Below are positions 1 through 9,478 of a stretch of DNA of 64,000 nt, in pieces. Origin of the DNA: Acidobacteriota bacterium (GTDB taxonomy: Bacteria > Acidobacteriota > Blastocatellia > Pyrinomonadales > Pyrinomonadaceae); NCBI GenBank assembly GCA_003385635.1, contig QQUY01000001.1:682001-746000 (forward strand), written 5' to 3'. The notes beneath the pieces are model-generated. The model did not search any database. It saw only the letters and a program-made list of their open reading frames with translations, and was not told where the DNA came from. Both the position numbers and the translations under genes were made by a program. How positions within the stretch are numbered: the stretch's first letter is position 1; the number at the start of each line of letters is the position of its first letter.

Positions 1-2
1 GC

Positions 3-302
3 CAAGACGCATTCACCGTACTCTATCGATGGCGCATCCGGGAAGGATCGGAAAAGAAATTTGTCGACGCGTGGACTCAGATCACGGATCACTACCTTAA
101 GAATGCCGGTTCGGTCGGTTCCAGGCTGCACCGAGGAAGCGACGGCGTTTGGTATGCCTATGCGCAATGGCCTTCAGCGGAAGCCCGCGACCGGGCTTTT
201 TTGGGAAGTGAACTAACAGGCGCTAAAGCCGCGATGAGGGAAGCCATCGAAGAAAGGTTTCCTGAAGTCGTTCTCTCCATCGTCTCTGACCGTCTGGGCT
301 AG
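3..302 (+). CDS. Antibiotic biosynthesis monooxygenase (ABM)-fold protein, C-terminal part
   Basis: The reading frame is open from the left edge to a TAG at 300-302, giving 99 residues with the true start outside the window. The stretch around YRWRIREG, the W-x2-IT-x2-Y segment and GS-x4-RG-x5-WYAYAQW resemble the ferredoxin-like alpha/beta fold of ABM or heme-monooxygenase-like small enzymes, where the first strand and the YAQWPS strand line a small-molecule cavity. The family assignment is by eye only and the substrate is unknown. It is followed by a 230-bp spacer before aroB, so it is probably not in the same operon. Confidence 0.6.
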   Translation, partial: QDAFTVLYRWRIREGSEKKFVDAWTQITDHYLKNAGSVGSRLHRGSDGVWYAYAQWPSAEARDRAFLGSELTGAKAAMREAIEERFPEVVLSIVSDRLG

Positions 303-340
303 AAAAGTGTCCATTAAGCTTATCTTGTCTCGATCAATTC

Positions 341-369
341 TTGCGGAACGCGCCAAACAAGAGTATATT
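341..369 (+). promoter_or_regulatory. Possible sigma-70 promoter upstream of aroB
   Basis: TTGCGG (341-346), a 17-bp spacer and TATATT (364-369) fit a moderate housekeeping promoter. The long leader that would follow (370-535) can form two hairpins: an AGGCGCA/TGCGCCT stem near 379-397 and a GCAGGTG/CACCTGC stem near 439-475. The promoter is suggested by spacing and motif only. Confidence 0.35.
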
Positions 370-535
370 CAAGCGCTTAAGGCGCACACCTTGCGCCTTT
401 CGCGGCAGCTGGGGTGAGGACAGTTGTCGCAAAATGGCAGGTGCGGTACGCTCCCACGTCGCTTCACCTGCTTTAATATTCTAATCTGTGAGCCGGCCGG
501 AGCTTTCATTGCCCCCCGGCTCCTTGTGTTTTGTT

Positions 536-1705
536 ATGTCGGAAAAGAAGGTCGGCATCTCCATTGCGGGAGAAGAAGTTGAATATGAGATAGCGATCGG
601 CGCAGGTTTGCTTGACGCGGCCGGGGAGCGATTGTCGGAGCTTGTCACGGAAGGATCAAGGGCGGCGATCGTTTCGAATGAGAAGGTGTTCGGCCTGTAC
701 GGCGAGCGTCTTGCGGGATCGCTCTCCGGTGCCGGCATTGCTTCTGTGAAATATCTCGTTCCCGACGGGGAGGAGTTCAAGAATCTCGAGACCGCCGAAC
801 AGATCATCTCTTTCCTATCAGGTTCAGGGCTGAAGAGGCACGATCTGATCGTCGCGCTTGGCGGCGGGGTCGTAGGCGATGTAGCGGGTTTTGCGGCCTC
901 TGTGTATTTGCGCGGGCTCAGGTGCGTTCAGATTCCGACAACGCTTTTGGCGATGATCGATTCTTCGGTGGGCGGGAAAACCGGTGTTAACACACGATTC
1001 GGAAAGAACATTGTCGGGACTTTCCACCATCCTTCTACGGTGTTGGTAGATGTGAGCACCCTCGCTACCCTGGAACGACGAGAGATCGAGGCTGGACTTT
1101 ACGAAGCTGTGAAGCAGGCGTCGCTTTCGTGTAGAAATGATCTGGAATCGCTCCACAGTTTTCTTACCGGCCGAAGTTCAGGGAACTTGTTCGATGGCAT
1201 TCGTGGCGAGGCGGCATTTGATCAATTGATCGGCCTCGTTGAGAAGCAGGTAATTTTCAAAGCGGGAGTGGTTTCCGAAGATGCCAGGGAGTCGTCCGAA
1301 AGATCAGATTCCCGCTCCAGGAAGATACTGAATTTTGGACATACCACCGGACATGCATTGGAACGCGCGACGAACTTCAGGTATTTCAAGCACGGAGAAG
1401 CGGTTGGATACGGTATTTTGGCTGCTGCGGAGATCTCGAAAAGGCTTGAAATCTGCCCTTCCGATAGTATAGACTTGTTAAACGATGTTGTTCGCAGCGT
1501 CGGCGTTTTGCCGCCTGCGGATGGCATATCCATTCAGGATGTCCTGAAGTCGATCGAACATGACAAGAAAGCCGGCAGCAACTCAGTCCAATGGGTGCTT
1601 CTGGAGGACATCGGCAAACCAAAGATCCTCTCCGGATCAGGAATACCTCCAAACGTGATCAAGGAGTCTATCGAACACGCGATCTCCCGGCCGCATTCCA
1701 GCTGA
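536..1705 (+). CDS. aroB: 3-dehydroquinate synthase
   Basis: AroB converts DAHP to 3-dehydroquinate, the second step of the shikimate pathway, in the cytoplasm with NAD+ and a divalent metal. The protein (389 aa; the family is usually about 350-370) shows the NAD-binding run GGGVVGDVAGF at residues 109-119, the IPTTLLAMIDSSVGGKTG block at 133-150, and the metal ligands in FGHTTGHALE (from 267) and HGEAVGYG (from 286). I chose ATG 536 because the family N-terminus starts close to it; an in-frame GTG at 488 would add 16 residues that look unlike the family. No strong Shine-Dalgarno precedes either start. A small membrane protein follows 26 bp downstream and is probably cotranscribed. Identification is very secure; the start is less so. 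Confidence 0.93.
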   Translation: MSEKKVGISIAGEEVEYEIAIGAGLLDAAGERLSELVTEGSRAAIVSNEKVFGLYGERLAGSLSGAGIASVKYLVPDGEEFKNLETAEQIISFLSGSGLKRHDLIVALGGGVVGDVAGFAASVYLRGLRCVQIPTTLLAMIDSSVGGKTGVNTRFGKNIVGTFHHPSTVLVDVSTLATLERREIEAGLYEAVKQASLSCRNDLESLHSFLTGRSSGNLFDGIRGEAAFDQLIGLVEKQVIFKAGVVSEDARESSERSDSRSRKILNFGHTTGHALERATNFRYFKHGEAVGYGILAAAEISKRLEICPSDSIDLLNDVVRSVGVLPPADGISIQDVLKSIEHDKKAGSNSVQWVLLEDIGKPKILSGSGIPPNVIKESIEHAISRPHSS

Positions 1706-1731
1706 CGGGTTATCGAAAGGAGTCTTCTAAA

Positions 1732-2148
1732 ATGAATCAGAAAGCCGAAACATTCCCACGGCGTTCCGAACGCGGAAGCGCGGGAGTGAAGCTCCTGGTG
1801 GTCGGCGTAATCGTGGTCCTTCTCGCGAACGCCGGTTGGCAGTACATTCCGGTCGCCTATAACGCCGAATCGTTCAAGCAGGAGATGAGCACGGCTGTTG
1901 TGCAGGCCATCGCTCTTCCGGCAAGTCACGGTACAACGACGGAGATCGTAAAACGAAAGATCATCGCCTCCGCAGAGACCCACAACGTGCCTGTCGATTT
2001 TCAGCTTGATGTTCTGGAGCAGAACGAAGCCGTTACCGCACGGGTACATTATGTTCAGAAGGTTCCCGTGCTCCCGTTCGGGATCTATACATACGACTAC
2101 GTCTTCGATTACACCGCCGCACCCAACGGATTCCTCACCGAACGGTAA
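1732..2148 (+). CDS. Small single-pass membrane protein of unknown function
   Basis: The 138-aa protein has a short charged N-terminus (ending RRSERGSAG), one hydrophobic helix at about residues 21-36 (VKLLVVGVIVVLLANAG) and an extracytoplasmic domain of about 100 residues ending in a YTYDYVFDY beta-rich segment. The layout resembles DUF4845-type pseudopilin-like proteins, but I see no definitive motif. ATG 1732 is preceded by GAAAGGAGT, a good ribosome binding site; an upstream in-frame start at 1591 lies inside aroB and is not needed. It follows aroB by 26 bp and precedes a strong hairpin. Confidence 0.75.
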   Translation: MNQKAETFPRRSERGSAGVKLLVVGVIVVLLANAGWQYIPVAYNAESFKQEMSTAVVQAIALPASHGTTTEIVKRKIIASAETHNVPVDFQLDVLEQNEAVTARVHYVQKVPVLPFGIYTYDYVFDYTAAPNGFLTER

Positions 2149-2167
2149 TTAGTAAAGAAACTTTTTT

Positions 2168-2219
2168 GCCGGTGTGCGAGAAAGCCATTCAGCTTTCCCG
2201 CCGCCGGTTTCTCTTTTTC
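2168..2219 (+). terminator. Rho-independent terminator after the aroB unit
   Basis: A perfect GAAAGC/GCTTTC stem (2180-2185 with 2192-2197) sits inside a longer imperfect GCCGG/CCGGT stem. It is followed by TTTCTCTTTTTC, which overlaps the stop of the convergent radical SAM gene. Confidence 0.6.
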
Positions 2220-4107
2220 AGGAAGCCGGTTGGAAAGCGGCGCGGACGCGAGCGGGCTGGATCTGAACAAGACTTTCCGGGGCATCCGCGAGCCATGTCG
2301 TCGGACAGACGCCGCAAACAGTACATTTCTCAACCGCCGGACAGGGCAGACTTGAAAGGCTTTCGTGCGCCTTTTCATGTTCTTTCCTAAGGAATTCGAA
2401 GGAAAGGCCGGAGTCGACGATCGACCAGGGAAGGTACTCCTCGTAGGAGCGCTGCCGGCTGGTATGGAATGCGGGATCGACTCCCGTCACTCGCAGGGCC
2501 TGTTTAATATTACCGCCGCCATTTGCAGCCGCTTCGATCACCCTGGAAATACTTCGGTCACCGGATGAAAAGAGCGCCTGTTCGTGCGCGATCCTCGCAG
2601 ACATGAACCTTACATCGACGTTCGGGATTCGAGACAAATTCTTGCAGGACCACTTGATGCGCTTCTTAAGCTCCCTTTCATCGCAGATAGGGTCCCACTG
2701 AAGTGGCGTATTCGGCTTCGGAACAAAACCGTTGAGTGATGGAATGATCTTCCCCGCCCGGCCGAACTCCTTTCCAGCCTCAAGCATGCGGTCCTTTATA
2801 CGCTCGACGAGGACCAGCATCTCTTCAAGGTCCTCCTGGGTCTCGGTCGGAAGGCCGACCATCAGATAGAGCTTGATCGTCAGCATTCCCCGGTCGAAAA
2901 CGGCGCCGCAGATATCGACGATCTCGTCATTCGTCAGATTCTTGTTGATCACGCGCCGTAGCCGGTCCGAACCCGTCTCGGGAGCGACCGCGATCTGCTG
3001 GTCATTCGATTCAACCAGTGCGTCGAGAAGCTCTTCCGAGATCTGGTCGAGCCTCAAGGAAGAAACGGAGATCCGATAATCCATCGCCCTCAGTTCAGAA
3101 AGGATCGTCGAAATCTCGGGGTGGTCGCATACAGCTGTCGACACCAGGCCGATCTTGTCGGTTTTCGACCTCCACTCTCGCGCCTTTGCAAGAATGTCCT
3201 TCGCCGGAACGACGCGCGGCGGATAGTAGTTATAGCCTGCCCAGCAGAACCTGCAGCCCTGAGAACAGCCACGCGAGATCTCTACCAGAAGTCGGTCTCC
3301 CATTTCGGCTTCGGGAGCCCAGACCGAAGTCGATGGGCAAAAGACATCCTGATCGATCAAGAATTCGGCCAGGTCTTTCTCACCACGTTTCAACGCCCGG
3401 CGGAGGGTTCCTTCTTTCGGATTTACAGCTGCAAGCGCCCGGCCGACTCGTTTGGGGACGCCTTCCTCGATTGGTTTGTAATCCAGGACCGTCCCGTCGT
3501 CATTGTGAGTAACAGCGTAAAGCGAAGGAACGTAGAATCCACGCCCGATCCTCGCGAGGCTGAGCAGTATCTCTTCCTTCGTTTCGTGCTCGAAGATCGC
3601 ATCGACGAGCTGGTAGCCGAGTATTTCTCCCTCCCCTACTGCGATCACATCGGTAAAGTCAGCGATCGGTTCCGGGTTCAGGAACGATGAGGCGCCTCCC
3701 ATTATTACAAGAGGATGAAAATGATTGCGATCTTCTGACCGCAGAGGGATTCCGGCAAGCCTGAGCATCGTCGCCATGTTTAGGTAATCGGTCTCAAACG
3801 AAATCGAGAACGCGACGACGTCAAAGTCCCTTACAGTGGACTGGGTTTCGAGCGACAGCAGCGGGGTCGAAGTGCGTTCGTGCTCCAGAATCTCTTTCGG
3901 CGAAGGCAGAAAGACTCTCTCGCATACGACTTCAGGTATCCGGTTGAAGAGCTCGTACATCGTGTGCAGGCCGAGGTTGGCCATTCCGATCTCGTAAGTG
4001 TTCGGATAGCACAACGCTATACGGAGAGCTGCGCCGTGGCGCTGGGTCAAGAACCCCTCTTCGCTGGCAAGCCTCTCCTTCAGCTTTTCTGTAAGGCTAA
4101 CGCTCAT
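2218..4107 (-). CDS. B12-binding-type radical SAM protein (TIGR03960-like)
   Basis: This 629-aa cytoplasmic protein has an N-terminal cobalamin-binding-like segment (CYPNTYEIGMANLG and the later GVGEGE/ILGY region) and a radical SAM core. The core carries the CxxxCxxC motif CSQGCRFC that binds the [4Fe-4S] cluster for SAM cleavage, followed by the KIGLVSTAV and APETGSDRLR strands. The C-terminus has extra cysteines (CPAVEKCTVCGVC), possibly a second cluster. It resembles the widespread TIGR03960/YgiQ-like group, whose substrate is not established. The start is taken as the ATG at 4107; the longer open frame to 4131 begins with TTG and adds only a hydrophobic stub. It converges with the aroB unit and stands alone. 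Confidence 0.82.
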   Translation of the reverse strand: MSVSLTEKLKERLASEEGFLTQRHGAALRIALCYPNTYEIGMANLGLHTMYELFNRIPEVVCERVFLPSPKEILEHERTSTPLLSLETQSTVRDFDVVAFSISFETDYLNMATMLRLAGIPLRSEDRNHFHPLVIMGGASSFLNPEPIADFTDVIAVGEGEILGYQLVDAIFEHETKEEILLSLARIGRGFYVPSLYAVTHNDDGTVLDYKPIEEGVPKRVGRALAAVNPKEGTLRRALKRGEKDLAEFLIDQDVFCPSTSVWAPEAEMGDRLLVEISRGCSQGCRFCWAGYNYYPPRVVPAKDILAKAREWRSKTDKIGLVSTAVCDHPEISTILSELRAMDYRISVSSLRLDQISEELLDALVESNDQQIAVAPETGSDRLRRVINKNLTNDEIVDICGAVFDRGMLTIKLYLMVGLPTETQEDLEEMLVLVERIKDRMLEAGKEFGRAGKIIPSLNGFVPKPNTPLQWDPICDERELKKRIKWSCKNLSRIPNVDVRFMSARIAHEQALFSSGDRSISRVIEAAANGGGNIKQALRVTGVDPAFHTSRQRSYEEYLPWSIVDSGLSFEFLRKEHEKAHESLSSLPCPAVEKCTVCGVCPTTWLADAPESLVQIQPARVRAAFQPAS

Positions 4108-4175
4108 AATGACAAACAAAAAGAATAACAAATTCGGGCCTTCAGAGGTAGGCCAGCGATCGCAATGAGCTACAC

Positions 4176-4255
4176 ATAAGTTGCGCCCGGCTTAAGCCGG
4201 CGGATTTGTCCCGAATCTTAACTGAACTCCCGGCTAAATCCGGGGACAACTGATG
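4176..4255. repeat. Inverted pair of REP-like hairpins
   Basis: Two hairpins in opposite orientation carry the same conserved flank: AGTTGCGCCCGGCTTAAGCC on the left and ATCCGGGGACAACTGATG on the right. The same (C)AACTGATG tail plus GC stem flanks the RAYT transposase at 34.2-34.9 kb, so this is likely a non-autonomous copy mobilised by it. Confidence 0.65.
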
Positions 4256-4264
4256 TTTCCAGTC

Positions 4265-4293
4265 TTGACACGATTCCTCCAATTGCCATACGG
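4265..4293 (+). promoter_or_regulatory. Possible promoter of the 4351 gene
   Basis: A consensus -35 TTGACA (4265-4270) is followed after 17 bp by ATACGG, a poor -10. The start codon lies about 55 bp further on with GGAG at 4338. This is a weak prediction. Confidence 0.3.
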
Positions 4294-4350
4294 TTAAAAA
4301 ACCTCTTGACTCCCACGTCTAGAGAAATCTCACCTTAGGAGAAAAACCGA

Positions 4351-5268
4351 ATGTTCAAGAAAAGTAAGGGGCTTTTCCTTGCCCTGACCTTGTTATCCTC
4401 ACTTCTTGCAGCAGTTGCGGTCGTTTCTTACACCGGACATGAAACGGAAGCAGCAAGAACTGCGGACTTCAAACAGCAAGTCCGAAACGCGCTGAACGAG
4501 ATCTCATTTCCTGCCGACGGCTCTTTGGCGGCGGTCGAGTCCGCCTCAGAGAGACTGACCGGTTTCCTTTCATACAGGGCGGGTGTCCTTCTCAGCGACT
4601 GGACTGCCGATCGGCTGATAGACGCCGAGAAAAGATCGAAAGAGACCGGGAAAAGGATCTCGAAAGACCGCCTCGCAGAACTGCTCGCGAAGATTGCCGT
4701 CAATAAGCTAAGAAACCTATCCGAGGAGCAGAAGCAGTCAGCTATCGATACGATCGGTGGATTCGATCATCCCGATCTCCCGGAGAGCTTTGCACGCGGC
4801 CGCGAGTTTGTCTCGCTTCGGGCGGACGGCACGGGCAATATGACAAGAGCTGAGCTTTCTTCGCATATCGACTCGATCCGCGGAGAAAATGCCGAAAGCA
4901 GGATCGTGGCAAGCATGATCAGAAATGCGATAGCGCTTGAGATCGAATCGGTCTGCGATGCGCTTCTCGACGCGGACCCGGAAATGTTCGGCGGCACCAA
5001 ATGCGAGATGACTCCCATGCAGGCGCTGCTTGTGAGCTATGCGGTTGCAACCGATGATCAGCTTGCGGGCAACCGCGGAGATGTTTCTGCAAAAATGGCT
5101 GCGATCGAATCAGCCGCTTCAGATGCGTCAGGCTCTTCCTATCCTTCTCACATAGGACACAGGCCGTACGGCGCAAATGGCTACATCTTCAGCACGCCTG
5201 CGGACGTACTGCTCGATGAAGGCGCTCTGAAGGACCTCGTACTTGGGCTAAAACAGGAAATACAATAG
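4351..5268 (+). CDS. Exported protein of unknown function
   Basis: The 305-aa product starts MFKKSKGLFLALTLL, with a clear signal peptide or N-terminal anchor through about residue 28. The rest is mostly alpha-helical, rich in A, E, S and D, with two cysteines (near VCDAL and TKCEM) that could form a disulfide. A SLRADGTGNMTRAEL segment (about residues 150-165) resembles a single EF-hand-like calcium loop; this is only a suggestion. TTAGGAGAAAAACCG-ATG provides a good ribosome binding site. A small lipoprotein gene follows 18 bp downstream, so the two are probably cotranscribed and act in the cell envelope. I do not recognise the family. Confidence 0.75.
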   Translation: MFKKSKGLFLALTLLSSLLAAVAVVSYTGHETEAARTADFKQQVRNALNEISFPADGSLAAVESASERLTGFLSYRAGVLLSDWTADRLIDAEKRSKETGKRISKDRLAELLAKIAVNKLRNLSEEQKQSAIDTIGGFDHPDLPESFARGREFVSLRADGTGNMTRAELSSHIDSIRGENAESRIVASMIRNAIALEIESVCDALLDADPEMFGGTKCEMTPMQALLVSYAVATDDQLAGNRGDVSAKMAAIESAASDASGSSYPSHIGHRPYGANGYIFSTPADVLLDEGALKDLVLGLKQEIQ

Positions 5269-5286
5269 ACAACGGAGAGATCAACG

Positions 5287-5487
5287 ATGAAAAGACAGAT
5301 ACTGTCTGTCTTCCTCACTTCACTGTTGATCGCCGCATGCAATGGCCCCGCCAGAGTGTGCGTCGAATTCATTGGGGCAGGAAGGACAGCGATCATTACT
5401 GACGCCAACGGACGACAGACCGTCGTCACGGCTGACCAGAACGGAAACGTAACAATTGACTGCAACTCAACCGTAGAGACGGTCTAG
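5287..5487 (+). CDS. Small putative lipoprotein
   Basis: The 66-aa product has a short signal sequence ending in the lipobox LIAAC (Cys20), so it should be lipidated and anchored. The mature part is only about 47 residues and contains three more cysteines or near-cysteines (CNGP, VCVEF, DCNS) and a short beta-rich region (AIITDANGRQTVVTADQNGNVTI). CGGAGAGATCAACG precedes the ATG. It lies 18 bp after another exported protein and directly before a strong terminator. The function is unknown. Confidence 0.7.
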   Translation: MKRQILSVFLTSLLIAACNGPARVCVEFIGAGRTAIITDANGRQTVVTADQNGNVTIDCNSTVETV

Positions 5488-5491
5488 AAGC

Positions 5492-5523
5492 AAAAAGGCC
5501 CGGATCCGAAAGGACCCGGGCCT
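5492..5523. terminator. Bidirectional terminator between the lipoprotein gene and rpoD
   Basis: AGGCCCGGaTCC (5496-5507), a GAAA tetraloop and GGAcCCGGGCCT (5512-5523) form a 12-bp stem with one mismatch. On the minus strand it is followed by TTTTTGCTT, a classical rho-independent signal for rpoD; on the plus strand the U-tract is weaker. Confidence 0.85.
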
Positions 5524-5545
5524 GACCATTTTCACTTGCCTAGCG

Positions 5546-7279
5546 CTACTGCTTGCCTTCGAGGAAAGCCTTAAGCCTTCTCGATCGCGAGGGGTGCCGG
5601 AGTTTGCGAAGCGCCTTCGCCTCGATCTGCCTGATCCTCTCGCGGGTTACAGTAAAGTGCTGTCCCACTTCTTCAAGCGTGTGCTCCGAGCCTGTGTTTC
5701 CAAGGCCGAATCGCATCTTGATGACCTTTTCCTCGCGAGGCGTAAGCGTCGCGAGGACCTCGTCGGTGATCTCCCTGAGATTCGAGAAGGTGACCGATTC
5801 TGCAGGGTTCAGAATGGACTTGTCCTCGATGAAATCGCCGAGATGTGAATCCTCTTCCTCACCGATCGGAGTTTCGAGCGAGATCGGCTCCTGCGCGATC
5901 TTAAGGACCTTTCGGACCTTCGACACAGGGATATCCATTTTCTTTGCGATCTCTTCCGAAGTAGGCTCGCGGCCGTACTCCTGAACAAGAGCTCTCGAAG
6001 TACGGATGAGCTTGTTGATCGTTTCGATCATATGGACCGGGATTCGGATCGTTCTTGCCTGGTCGGCGATCGCACGCGTGATCGCCTGCCTGATCCACCA
6101 CGTCGCATAGGTCGAGAACTTGTAGCCGCGGCGCCACTCGAACTTGTCCACTGCCTTCATCAGGCCGATGTTTCCTTCCTGTATCAGGTCCAGAAACTGA
6201 AGCCCTCGGTTCGTGTATTTCTTCGCGATCGAAACAACAAGCCTGAGGTTGGCTTCCACAAGCTCGCGTTTCGCGATTCCCGCGTTGTGTTCGCCGGTGA
6301 TCACCTTCTGGAGCGATCGCTTGATCCTGTGCGGAGGAAGGTGGTACTTGTCCTCGATCCCCGAAAGCAGTTTCTTTTCTTCCTTGATCTTTGCCTTCAG
6401 ATCCTTCTTGCGAGCGGGCTTGGTGCCCTTTTTCTCGATCTCGTCTTCAGCCCGGCGGATCTTCCGTTCAGAACTCTTGATCGAGCTGTCGACCTTGCTG
6501 ATCGCACCGACAAGCCTCTGCTGGGCATACTCGGTAAGCTCGAGACGCTTTATCTCCTGAGCGATCTCGACGCGATGCCTTGCGAGCTGGTGTTTCAGCA
6601 TCACGAGCTTCTTGCTCGTTTTGGATTTGAGCTTGGAAGTACGTTTCTTCTCGGTCAGATACTTCTTAAGGATCTTGAGAGCTTCGTTGTAGTTCTTCTC
6701 TATGTGATCGATCCCTTCGAGCGTCCAGCGAAGGTACTCTTCAACCTTGTCTTCTTCTCCAGTCAGCTCTGCCTGTTCAGCAAAGTTCACGATCTCGCGG
6801 ATCGCAGCGTCGCCTTCGCGCAGCTCGGCCCCGATCGCGATTAGTTCTTCGACTGCGATAGGTGAACGGCTGATCGCCTTCTGGGCCTTCATCTGGCCGC
6901 GTTCGATCCTTTGTGCGATCGCCACTTCGCCCTCGCGCGTAAGAAGGGGAACGATCCCCATCTCGCGCAGGTATAGCCTTACCGGATCGTTGGTCTTGTC
7001 CAGTTTTCCGGCGGAAAGGTCCAGTCCCTCGTTGTCGTCGTCGTCATCCTTGCTGTCCATTGCGACGTGGGCCGCCTGGGCAAGAAGATGAGCGTCGGCA
7101 TCGGCAACTGAGATATTCGCCGCCTCGAGGCGCTGGAGCACCTCCTCGATGTCGTCGGGCGACATCATGTCATCGGGAATTTCCCGATTGAGTTCATCAA
7201 AAGTGAGGAACTCCTTCTTTTTACCGATCTTCAGGAGCCGTTTGATCAGCTCTTCTTTTTCGCTAAGTTCTTCAGCCAT
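5546..7279 (-). CDS. rpoD: Primary sigma factor RpoD (sigma-70/SigA)
   Basis: This is the housekeeping sigma factor that directs RNA polymerase to -10/-35 promoters. The 577-aa protein has region 1.1 ([10 protein letters not shown] onward), region 1.2 ([12 protein letters not shown]), a lysine-rich non-conserved segment of roughly 200 residues, then region 2 ([56 protein letters not shown]), region 3 and region 4 with the helix-turn-helix at 543-563 ([19 protein letters not shown]). ATG 7279 gives the expected N-terminus [10 protein letters not shown]. It follows dnaG by about 86 bp, recreating the dnaG-rpoD pairing of the classic macromolecular-synthesis operon. Confidence 0.97.
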   Translation of the reverse strand: MAEELSEKEELIKRLLKIGKKKEFLTFDELNREIPDDMMSPDDIEEVLQRLEAANISVADADAHLLAQAAHVAMDSKDDDDDNEGLDLSAGKLDKTNDPVRLYLREMGIVPLLTREGEVAIAQRIERGQMKAQKAISRSPIAVEELIAIGAELREGDAAIREIVNFAEQAELTGEEDKVEEYLRWTLEGIDHIEKNYNEALKILKKYLTEKKRTSKLKSKTSKKLVMLKHQLARHRVEIAQEIKRLELTEYAQQRLVGAISKVDSSIKSSERKIRRAEDEIEKKGTKPARKKDLKAKIKEEKKLLSGIEDKYHLPPHRIKRSLQKVITGEHNAGIAKRELVEANLRLVVSIAKKYTNRGLQFLDLIQEGNIGLMKAVDKFEWRRGYKFSTYATWWIRQAITRAIADQARTIRIPVHMIETINKLIRTSRALVQEYGREPTSEEIAKKMDIPVSKVRKVLKIAQEPISLETPIGEEEDSHLGDFIEDKSILNPAESVTFSNLREITDEVLATLTPREEKVIKMRFGLGNTGSEHTLEEVGQHFTVTRERIRQIEAKALRKLRHPSRSRRLKAFLEGKQ

Positions 7280-7365
7280 ATTTTTAGAAATCGGGTTCGA
7301 TTACATTTACCCCGAAATCGTTGTTTCCTAAATTCTTTCACGGCGGAAAGCGGTATTTGGTTTCA

Positions 7366-9219
7366 TCAGCCACTTTCGGCAAGCTGGTCCTGCAGCTTTC
7401 TCTTTAAACGCGCGAGATCGATCTGTTCTGAAACCAGCCTGTTAACATCTTCTTGCCGGTTCTTCTGCTCCGCCATCGCAAGTTCGTGGCTTATCTCAAG
7501 TATCCTTGACTCGATCGCCATCGTGCGGAGGGAGGCTATGCAGTTCTCGGATTCGGCCAGGACCTCCTCGATCCATTCACCTTCCGCCCTCGCGGGTTCC
7601 GCCATCCAGATCAGGGGGACAAGATCCGACGAAACCGCGTGATCGCCCGCAAATTCCTGCAGGCTTTCGATCGAGACCTCGCGTTCGTCCTTGTCCAGAG
7701 CGATCAGTGCCTCAAAGATAGGACCAGTCGCAAGCTCCTCATAATCCGTCGATTCAAGCTGAGGCAGAACCTGCTTGCGAAGTTCCTCATCGTGAACCAC
7801 GAGCTCAAGCAGCCTCTGCTCGGCTATCGTGACCTTTGCCTGGACCGATCTGACAACCTGCCTGCGTACCGTGTCCGCTTCGTATCCGCGTCCGGACTTT
7901 ACCGTTTTCCAAAGATCATTCTTCAGCAGCGTGTCGTCGACGCGCAGGAAGTTCATTGCCTGATCGAACGACTCCCGCCGCTGGATCGGGTTCCGAACAG
8001 CGATAAGCACGGGCATAACATCCTCTATCGCTTCAGCTTTTTGCTTTGCCGAAGCGAGGTTACGTTCCCGCACGCTGTTCTCTAAAACAAATTGTAGGTA
8101 GGGTAAGGCGTGATTCTTATGCTGATCTTTATATGCTTCAAAGCCCTCGGAGCGGATAAAATCATCCGGGTCGTTCCCGCCGGGGAGAATTAAAACCTTT
8201 ATTTCAAAATCCGCAGCCAAAAGCGTCTCAATCGCCCGTCTTGCCGCCTTTATTCCCGCACTATCTCCATCATAATTAACGGCAACCTTACGTGCAAACC
8301 TGCCCAGAAGTTTTGCCTGGTTCTCTGTAAAGGCCGTTCCGAGGCTTGCGACGCAGTTCTTTACCCCAAATTGATAGAGGGCGATGAGATCCAGGTAGCC
8401 TTCGACGAGAATCGAGTATTTCAGTCTTCTGATCTCGTCTTTGTTCTGAAAAAGGCCGTAGAGATGTTCGCCTTTTATGTAAGCCGGAGTCTCAGGTGAG
8501 TTGAGGTATTTTGGCTCGCCTTTTCCCAAGGTTCGGGCTCCGAACGCGATCGGATCGCCGTTCAGGTCGAGGACAGGAAAGATGATGCGTCCGCGGAAAC
8601 GGTCATAGATACTTTTTTTCTCTTCGTTTATCGTGATGAGGCCGCTTTCCCGGATCAGCTTTTCCTCGAAACCCTTTTCTTTCAGCAGGTTAAGCAGGCG
8701 ATCCCAGCTGTCTTCGGCGAATCCGATGCGGAACGTTTTGATCGTCTCTTCATCGATCTCTCTCGAATCAAGGTATTCGCGCGCGGCCTTTGATTGCGGA
8801 TTGTCGGCCTGGAGATTGTCTTCCCAAAGCTCGAGCGCGATCTTGTTTAGCTCAATGACCTTCTGGGCGAGCTTCTTCTGAGCGTCTTTCTTTGCTTTTT
8901 GCTGTTTGTAGTTCCCGTCGTCGACCATTTCCGGAAGCGGAACGCCTGACACTTCGGCGACCTTCCGGACGGCTTCTGGGAATGTCAGTCCTTCGATCTC
9001 CATCAGGAAGTTATAGACGGTGCCGGACTTCTCGCAGCCGAAGCAGTGATAAAAACCCTTGCCGGGATTTACAGAAAACGAGGGGGTTTTCTCCTGATGA
9101 AAGGGGCAGCAGGCCATCCACGACGTACCTTTCTTCTTGAGCTGGACGTGCTGGCTGATGATGCCGACGATGTCCGCCCTGGTTTTCAGGTCGTCTATGA
9201 AGTAATCGGGGATGCGCAT
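7366..9219 (-). CDS. dnaG: DNA primase
   Basis: DnaG synthesises RNA primers at the replication fork. The 617-aa protein shows the CHC2 zinc-binding domain with C38, H41, C59 and C62 (CCPFHQEKTPSF and FYHCFGC), then the toprim domain (LVEGYLDLIAL and the acidic NYDGDSAG), and a C-terminal helicase-interaction region. I chose ATG 9219 because MRIPDYFIDDLKTRADIV matches the family N-terminus. The open frame extends 30 residues further upstream, but that part (HDSRFTIHS-like) is a translation of the GTGAATCGTAAATC repeat and is probably not coding. mutS2 lies upstream and rpoD downstream on the same strand. Confidence 0.95.
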   Translation of the reverse strand: MRIPDYFIDDLKTRADIVGIISQHVQLKKKGTSWMACCPFHQEKTPSFSVNPGKGFYHCFGCEKSGTVYNFLMEIEGLTFPEAVRKVAEVSGVPLPEMVDDGNYKQQKAKKDAQKKLAQKVIELNKIALELWEDNLQADNPQSKAAREYLDSREIDEETIKTFRIGFAEDSWDRLLNLLKEKGFEEKLIRESGLITINEEKKSIYDRFRGRIIFPVLDLNGDPIAFGARTLGKGEPKYLNSPETPAYIKGEHLYGLFQNKDEIRRLKYSILVEGYLDLIALYQFGVKNCVASLGTAFTENQAKLLGRFARKVAVNYDGDSAGIKAARRAIETLLAADFEIKVLILPGGNDPDDFIRSEGFEAYKDQHKNHALPYLQFVLENSVRERNLASAKQKAEAIEDVMPVLIAVRNPIQRRESFDQAMNFLRVDDTLLKNDLWKTVKSGRGYEADTVRRQVVRSVQAKVTIAEQRLLELVVHDEELRKQVLPQLESTDYEELATGPIFEALIALDKDEREVSIESLQEFAGDHAVSSDLVPLIWMAEPARAEGEWIEEVLAESENCIASLRTMAIESRILEISHELAMAEQKNRQEDVNRLVSEQIDLARLKRKLQDQLAESG

Positions 9220-9478
9220 TCGTGAGAGTGAATTGTAAATCGCGGCAGAGTGAATCGTAAATCGTGAATCGTGAATCGGTACCCGGAGCGGTAGCGACCG
9301 TTCTTCCATTGACCATCGATCAATGACAATTGATCAATGCCAATCCGTGAAATCCGTGAAATCCGTGGCTAATACTCAATGCCAATGCGATCACCCCACA
9401 GCTGCCCAATTCTTCATTGCGCCTTTGCGCCTCCGCGGTTGGTTTTTCACCGCAGAGACGCGGAGACGCAAAGATTGA
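9220..9478. repeat. Composite repeat spacer between mutS2 and dnaG
   Basis: The spacer is almost entirely repeats. It holds GTGAATCGTAAATC units at 9227-9283, a GGAGCGGTAGCGACCG copy near 9284 that recurs inverted near 23932, ATTGATCAATG units at 9310-9342, a half element AATCCGTG(AAATCCGTG)2GCTA at 9343-9373, and an inverted pair at 9423-9473. In the inverted pair CTTTGCGcCTCCGCG matches the reverse complement of CGCGGAGaCGCAAAG at 14 of 15 positions. Confidence 0.85.

Noticed and set aside
9220..9309. Longer N-terminus for DnaG from 9309
   Set aside because: The extra residues translate the GTGAATCGTAAATC repeat and the family start fits ATG 9219.
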